A stretch of 64,000 nt of DNA, taken from Vanilla planifolia. Its lineage: Eukaryota; Streptophyta; Magnoliopsida; Asparagales; Orchidaceae. Shown piece after piece: positions 57,431-64,000 of the stretch. The translations under genes and the position numbers were made by a program. How positions within the stretch are numbered: the first letter of the stretch is position 1; the number at the start of each line of letters is the position of its first letter. The notes under the pieces were generated by a model. The model was not told the origin of the DNA. It did not search any database and saw only the letters and a list, made by a program, of their open reading frames with translations. Location of the stretch: NCBI GenBank assembly GCA_023846275.1, contig CM043865.1:5010068-5074067 (forward strand). The letters are read 5' to 3'.

Positions 57431-60400
57431 TTTGGAACATGTTATTTTGGATTTTAGCCTCACTTTTTCAAACATGTTATTCTAGATAACAAGTTAATTT
57501 GTTTTGGATAATTACCATATGTTTACTTTTTAAACTCATGCATAATCATTTTCAACCAATCATTTTTCTTACTCTATTTTTCCCTTTATTTTTTATTTGA
57601 ATCATATATTATTTTTTTAAAATTTTCTTTTCTTTAATTATCATTACATATTATTATAATATGCTTTTATGTAATAATTTTTATGAAAACAATTGCTGAT
57701 ATCAAATCATGTTAAATCAATAATAATCAATATCATTATAAACAAATATTATAAATATTCTCAATTTTTTTATTTTAATTTCAATTATTCATAACCCAAT
57801 CACTAAGCAACAAACAACATAACATCAATTGCATACACTTATGATACAAAAGCTTATCTATCACAATTTTATTTAATAATGGTCTCACCTTGGAAAAGAT
57901 CTCAAATTGTTTGTCTTTTCACAATTATTTTTTCCTTTAAGAACTATTTGACTATTATAGTACTTTCTTCTATGATGAAAATTCTTAATTTTCTTACCTT
58001 TGCTTTACTTGGTTACATAATAACTCCTTTCGATTTCTCTTGCCCATGTGTAGCACCTTCTTTCTTTTCTCTCTCTTTTGGATCTTGGCTTAGTAAATCT
58101 CCTAATTTATTAAACAATCCCATACGTTTTGGGCCCCCTTTCTTTTATAAGCATTCAACTAATCTTTGTATACCTTATGTATAAATCTTTCCAAATAGTT
58201 ATGCCGATGCTCTCTAATCCCTAATTGTGAAGGTTTATAATTATTTTACATGAAAGTTGTTGGATTCCTTTACTAATAAAGTTGCTTGCATATATGTTAT
58301 AATTTCATGATGATTGAGTATGATATTTATTGGTACTTTATTTATAATGTTAATCCTTTCATATTAATGTTAATTTACATATTTATGCTTACAAAAAATA
58401 AATATAAGAAAAGATAAAGATATAATATTGATGTGCAAAAGATAAGTATATGAAAAAAAAGAAGAAAATTTTGGTGAAGCAAAGAAAATGTTAAAGATGA
58501 AAGGATGTAAGATTGTCCTAAGTGACAATTAGCATTTCAAAACAACACAGTCTTAAGATGAGCCAAAAGAGTCAATCTTTTAAGCTAGTTATGTTGGAAT
58601 GATAGTTCTTAAACCAACCCAATTGCTAATGATGTGACCTTTCTCTAAGCCAATTTCTAAAAAAATAAAAAAAGAATATGAAAGTTTGTAAAATAATAAA
58701 AGAGAAATGATTATAAGTTTTCATGTGAAAAATTTACTTTACTCTTTATATTTTTTTGTCATTCTCTTTTCTTAATCATAATATTGTTAATGATCATATA
58801 TATAGCTATCAAACAATGTATTTCTTTATATCTTGTACATGCTTTTGTCACTTAGCCAATATAAGTTGACTTATGCCTCTTTTTATTTAATGCTTTTAGG
58901 TTAACATAAGGTGCTATATGAGACTACAAGGGAGCAACAAAGCTAAAGGCAAAATATACTTTTTATTTAGTTTGTGAGAACGATGCTAGCAATGTTTGTG
59001 TGATAAAGATTGGATATATAATTGAGCTTAACATGGTGATATTTGTATCTGTTATTGTTTAAGCTATAAGACAATCATGATTCAATTATTTTAGTTGTTG
59101 AATTTCCCTCCACTTTATTAATGTGTTTCAGATGTTGATTAATTTAGAAGTTAATGGTTTTATTCAAATCATCTTTATAAGTTGTTTTTTTAAAAAGAGA
59201 TTTTCTTATTAAAAAGAGTTGCATGTAAAAGATATATCTTAGTTGTATCTATGAATTAAAAATATATTTCCCAAATGATCATCTAATTAAAGAGTTTTAA
59301 AATATTACTTTGACTATTGTTTTAATAAAAGTGTTTTATGAAGAAAGAGAAAAATTTTCCTTGTTTTTAAAATGTTACTCTAAAAATTTGATAATAGTTG
59401 AGTTGAAAATTTTTGGATTCCATACAAGTATATCCATTCTTTCTTACTCTCTTTTCTCTTAGCCAAATAATCCATTACTTTATTGTTTAACAAAAACTAA
59501 TTCTATTAGACTCATATTGTAACATTACAAATTTTTTGATGTGTAGTAGTTATAAATTTTGAGATCAAGTTAATATGTTTATAATTATGAGTATTTTAAT
59601 AAAATAAAAATAGATTTATGAATTATAAATATTTTTTTATTAAAATAATTATTTTATTTTTTTAAATAAGATTAAAAATTTTATTTGAGATATTACTAAA
59701 AAGACTTTTTCAATAATAACCTAATTGTGATAAGTTTGTAATTTTTATGTATAGATAATATGTTATATACCTTTAAAGAAAAAAGACAAACATCATTTTG
59801 ATAATTATTAGGAGTACATGCAATTCAATTGTTAGTGTCTCAATAAGGATATGGATTAAATAAATTGTAGCTATGGGAGCTAGAGTTGATTTATGAGCTT
59901 AATTAAGAAAGAAAAGTGAAGAAATAGAGGAGAAGAGAAGAAAATGAAGAAGAGAAGTTGCTTTGCTGAAGGAAGTAAAATAAGTAAAAGATGACAATCA
60001 TTTTAGAGAAAGAGTTAAAATGGTAAGAACTAAGGGTTGATGGTGTATAATTGTTTTTAGAATCAATATAGGAGAAGAGACGTTGTTGTAAAGTGTTGTT
60101 ACAATGAAAGAAGTAGGGGAATGAGTAAGCTAATTAAGATAAAGAGTAAAATTGAGTTATTTCATTAAACTCAATTGGTTTTTATATGATATTTAGAGGT
60201 TTTAGTTTACTATGAGAGTTAAGGAGTGATTTGAACGAGTTTAGAATTGATTTGAGTAAAAACTAAGAGGATATGTAATATTTCATTCCTGTTTAGAATG
60301 GATGTACCATATGTGGTACTTGATGTACAATATATTTAGTGCTAAATTAGTTTAGTAAGAAAGGTATAATCAGGTCCATTTGGGTCAATGCATGGTCTTC

Positions 60401-63400
60401 TCGAAGTAGAATTAGTGCATTATTAGCTTAATGTATCAGTTAGCATGGAAGTCAATAAGAGTAGGTATAGTTTGTCGAAAGAATGTTTAGTGTATGGAAT
60501 TGAGTATATAGTATAATTGGTTTGTTATATGGTACATTAAGATGAGGAGCAAGAAATGTTAATGTCAACTAAGAGTAGACAATTATATATGTAATGCATT
60601 GTATTATAGAATCAATGTATAATGCATATGCTATTACTCAGTTAAGTATACAAAAAAAAGTGTGATTTAAGAAATGATATGAAGGGTTAGATGGATCATA
60701 TAGTATGACTTAATCAGCATATGATATGATGTGAAAGTTTTTTTTTATAAAATATACATGTTAGAAACAAAGAATATAAACTATTACTATATTAAAGATA
60801 TAAAGATGATGTTTTTGAAAGAAAAATCTTTGTTATGTATTTTTAAAAAGAATTAAAAAATAATTCATAAATATGCATAATATTTATAAAAATTCAAGAT
60901 AAAAAAATTGGGAAATGACTATTTATCTTAAATTTAGATAAATAAATTTGATAATTATAATATAAATATAATATTTAATGATTAAATGATTTATTTCTTA
61001 ATTGAAGTATTTTTCATATGTTATTCAATGGTGTGATTATTTTGGAGAGTGTTTATTTATATTTCATCAGCATATGCCTTTTATATTTAATAAATATTTT
61101 ATTTATATGTTTATATGATCATTAAGATTCAAACATAGAATCATGTTTATAACATAGAAATTTATTTATATTGAAAGGAAAAATTTAGATCTTATTTTAA
61201 CATATAATATGATTTCTAATATAAGTTTATATTTTATGAAATAGAATGAAAATAATAAAATTAGGTTTTCTTAAGACATAATCTTCAATTTAAATGGATA
61301 ATATATTGAATTAATAAATACTCTAAAAATATATACATATTTAAAATAGTTGTGAAACTTTAAAATATTAAATTAGGTTTATAATAGTATTTTAAACATA
61401 CCAAAATATTTTCATAATTTTATATCAATCTTCTTATTAATACATAATTAACTTAATAATTTATATGGTTATCTCGAGTTATTACGAATTTAGATATTTA
61501 ATATTCTTGCATTGTTATGAGTGCATATGAATATACTTTTATTTTGTATTTAAGAATTATAACCATTGAGTTTTTATTAATGAAAATAAATCCTAATTTC
61601 AATTGAAATTTGGATATTTAAACCCTTTGATAACTATTTCATAAAACACTTGGGATTTACAACAATAGTTTAAATCATGACTATCTACTATTTCCTGCAA
61701 CAATTTTAATTGTTATTGTAGATATAAAATTTACAACTAATATTATAATAATATAATACTAGGTTATAGTAGCAAGGATAATTATATTAATTATAACCAA
61801 TAGTTAGTTTGCATTGATATTATAGACAAAAACATTAGTTTAAAGTATTTTATAAATCATTTTATGATAATAATCTAAAATCAATTCCCAACTCCATCAA
61901 TATTTTAAATGTTATTATAGTCTTTTTTGTTGGTTATGATAATTATTGCTAAAACCTCTTATTAGGTGCCAAATGTAGCAATTTTTTAAATACTACAAAC
62001 ATCTATAATAATAATTAATTTTTTTACTCTAATTTTATAATCCACTATTAAAAACCCAACTTTTTAATATAGTGTTGGAGTCATCAACTTGTTTTTCTTG
62101 GTTGTATTATCATAATTGATGATGATTTCTTTCTTAGTGACATGATCTACTTGAATAGAGAGAAAACTAGAGACTCTTTTGTGAAGTTTTTTTCATTTAT
62201 TGTTTACACGATTATTTTTTAGAATATTAGTGTATCTTTTTTTTTTCTTTTTAATGTAGGATTGATTTTTGGTTAAAGTATGAAAGTATTAATGACTTTT
62301 TTATATTCTTGATATCAAGAAATCACTATTTTGATGTTTGATGTAACCAATCATGTCAATGTATTGAAGATGATGGTGAAAAAAATTCAATTATTTTTTA
62401 TTTTTTTAGAAAATGTATATTTCATTGTAAGGGCTCCTCTTTTTTCATTATAAAAAGTTGGACACAAAATTCACTTTATTTTCACATAATATTAGATAAA
62501 AATTATTATGTTACAAAAGGTCATATGTTATATAACATATAATTCACTTCTTTTCTCTCTCTTATATCCGACATGTTGCCCTTGTCATTAACATCATTAT
62601 CCATTTTCTACACTACCATTTAAACATTAAAATAGCACTTGTCCAATGATAAATATTGTATTTTTGTGATGATTCATAATAGATAGCTTAGTTTTTTATA
62701 ATTGTGAAAATGAGAAATATAAGATGACTATAGTATGCTTATGTTCTCTTGTAATGTCAATTCTATTTGTCTAAAACATTATTTTTAATTAAATATAACT
62801 TTTTAAAAGTGAGTTTTTCAACTATAAAATCATCAGAAGTTAGACAAATTTTTACCCAACTCTATCTTTCACATAAAAGTTCTTTTTGAAAAATTAATTT
62901 TCAATATATTATTTTCAAATCTTCTTCACAAAAATCTTATTTTCATGATTCATTATAGAAATTACTAGCCACTTTTTATCTACGCATAACTTACTAAGTT
63001 GATATGAAATGTCATTAAATATTTCTAAATAACTTTGAACAACTAGCAATACTTGTTAGATGGAAAGTCATTATCAAATTACTTTTATTTTCTCTTCATA
63101 AATAGATAATGATGCATTCTACTAAATAATAATTATCCAAAATATTTTCACTTCTTAACTAAATAAATGATATGTTAAAAAATTATCAACTTAATTACCA
63201 AATAAAACCCTTAAAACTAATTTCCTATTTTTTATATTTAAAAATAAGCAGTATGTAGTCCTTTTAAGAATTGTTTTGTGCTAGGACATTATTTTTAGAT
63301 ACATTAACATTCAATGCTTTCTTTATTTGAGATGATAATAACGTTAGGGATTTTCTAAAAAGAATAAATGCTTTAATGGGATGTTTTTATGTACCAAAAT

Positions 63401-63480
63401 CAATGAATTGTCTCACAAAAAATTTAAGATTTAATTTTTTTTTTAATTTGGATTATACCAGCTTTTGTCTTTTAATTTGT
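57431..63480. other. Long AT-rich intergenic stretch
   Basis: About 6 kb with no supported gene. The 101-codon frame at 57879-58184 is Phe/Leu-rich without a domain. A possible CACTA-type end lies at about 62059-62074. Repeated ATCATATAGTATGA-like words between 60290 and 60730 resemble those inside the LTRs at 52205-57430 and may be a fragment of that family. Confidence 0.55.
61680..62074 (-). mobile_element. Possible non-autonomous CACTA-type transposon end
   Basis: Read on the - strand the segment begins CACTATATTAAAAAG and continues with short repeated words of the GCTACATTTGGC and GGTTTTAGCAATAATT type, like the subterminal repeats of CACTA (En/Spm) elements. The opposite end and a 3-bp target duplication were not found. 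In such AT-rich DNA this could be chance. Confidence 0.25.
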
Positions 63481-63499
63481 TTCTTATATCTACAGCTAC

Positions 63500-63864
63500 A
63501 GTCACCGACGGTCACAGTACGTCGCACCAATAATGGAATGTTGATCCATATTCTTCGCACGGCAGGATAGAATCACCGCTCTACCTTGTTGTCTAGCCGA
63601 CAGCAAGCGAGGGAGACGGAGGACGGCGAACGAAGACGACGACGTAGAAGTAGGCCGAAGCGAAAGAGACGGAACAACTCTTTCTCCAAATCCTTTGGAC
63701 CAGATCTCATCCTGTTTGTAATGGGATCTATTCTTCTCTACTCTCGTCATTTTCTCAGTTAGGGAGCAGGATCCGGGTGAGTTTCCCGCCTCGCTCCCCG
63801 GTTGCTCCACCAATGTTTTGCCTTGGGTCCTGCTAAAGTTTGAGTTTGTGTCCTGGGGAGGAAG
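63500..63864 (+). promoter_or_regulatory. Promoter and 5' UTR of the transporter gene
   Basis: Composition switches from AT-rich to GC-rich at about 63495, as expected at a plant gene start. Purine-rich repeats (GGAGACGGAGGACGGCGAACG) suit a 5' UTR. A donor-like GGTGAGTTT at 63775 and an AG shortly before the ATG would allow a very short UTR intron, which I do not claim. No TATA box was chosen. Confidence 0.4.
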
Positions 63865-63948
63865 ATGGCGGGATGGAGATATCGAGCGGGGCTTTTCCTC
63901 ATCGGGGCCGTGGTTGTGATATGGGTTACATCTGCGGAGGTTACGCAG
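63865..63948 (+). CDS. EamA/SLC35F-type membrane transporter, first coding exon (runs off window)
   Basis: A 28-codon exon from the ATG at 63865 ends CAG before a GT donor (63949). It reads MAGWRYRAGLFLIGAV and ends VTSAEVTQ. From memory this is the conserved start of the plant EamA-like transporters related to human SLC35F5 (Arabidopsis At3g07080 and At4g32140), where the next exon continues into the transport domain. The hydrophobic stretch at residues 9-24 is the first membrane span of a protein with about ten. Substrate in plants is unknown to me. Only the first exon is in the window, so integrity cannot be judged. Confidence 0.72.
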
Positions 63949-64000
63949 GTTAGAAAGAAAGCATCCTTTGATTGCTGATCTTTGTTACTTGTAAATTTCG

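Noticed and set aside
57879-58184. 101-codon hydrophobic + strand frame
   Set aside because: Phe/Leu-rich content is expected from T-rich DNA; no conserved motif, and no gene-like composition change around it.

Overview
This is nuclear DNA from a flowering plant. The evidence is GT-AG introns, host genes of plant type, a plant L1-clade LINE and several Ty1/copia and Ty3/gypsy relics in very AT-rich intergenic DNA. The exon wording looks monocot-like, but I cannot name the species. Nothing bacterial (operons, CRISPR arrays, ribosome binding sites) is present.

Three host genes are well supported, all on the + strand. (1) A three-exon classical short-chain dehydrogenase/reductase (24495-26878). 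(2) A six-exon TPR protein that I read as CCR4-NOT subunit 10 (35914-50817), with a 7.6 kb second intron. (3) The first coding exon of an EamA/SLC35F-type membrane transporter (63865-63948), which runs off the right edge.

Layout. 1-5040: a small GC-rich exon-like island, then AT-rich DNA with a duplicated segment. 5040-12480: decayed copies of a plant C2H2 zinc-finger gene, a direct duplication of about 0.6-0.7 kb (5167-5745 and 11772-12480), and a very old copia relic between them (about 6600-10260). 13333-23293: an almost full-length LINE on the - strand, bounded by a perfect 16-bp target duplication, with a 3005-bp solo LTR nested inside it that has its own perfect 5-bp duplication. 24495-26878: the dehydrogenase. 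27850-32240: gypsy integrase relics, a possible SINE remnant and duplicated LTR-like units. 35914-50817: the CNOT10-like gene. 52205-57430: a copia-type LTR element in which I recognise gag but no pol. 57430-63480: AT-rich DNA with one possible CACTA-type end. 63865 onward: the transporter.

The most unusual structure is a 118-bp foldback at 5099-5216. It consists of two opposed copies of a fragment of the local zinc-finger family, lies just downstream of a TATA box, and one arm matches a zinc-finger copy 6.7 kb away at 29 of 30 bases. This is the architecture expected of a young microRNA or siRNA locus born from an inverted gene duplication. Expression and processing are inference only.
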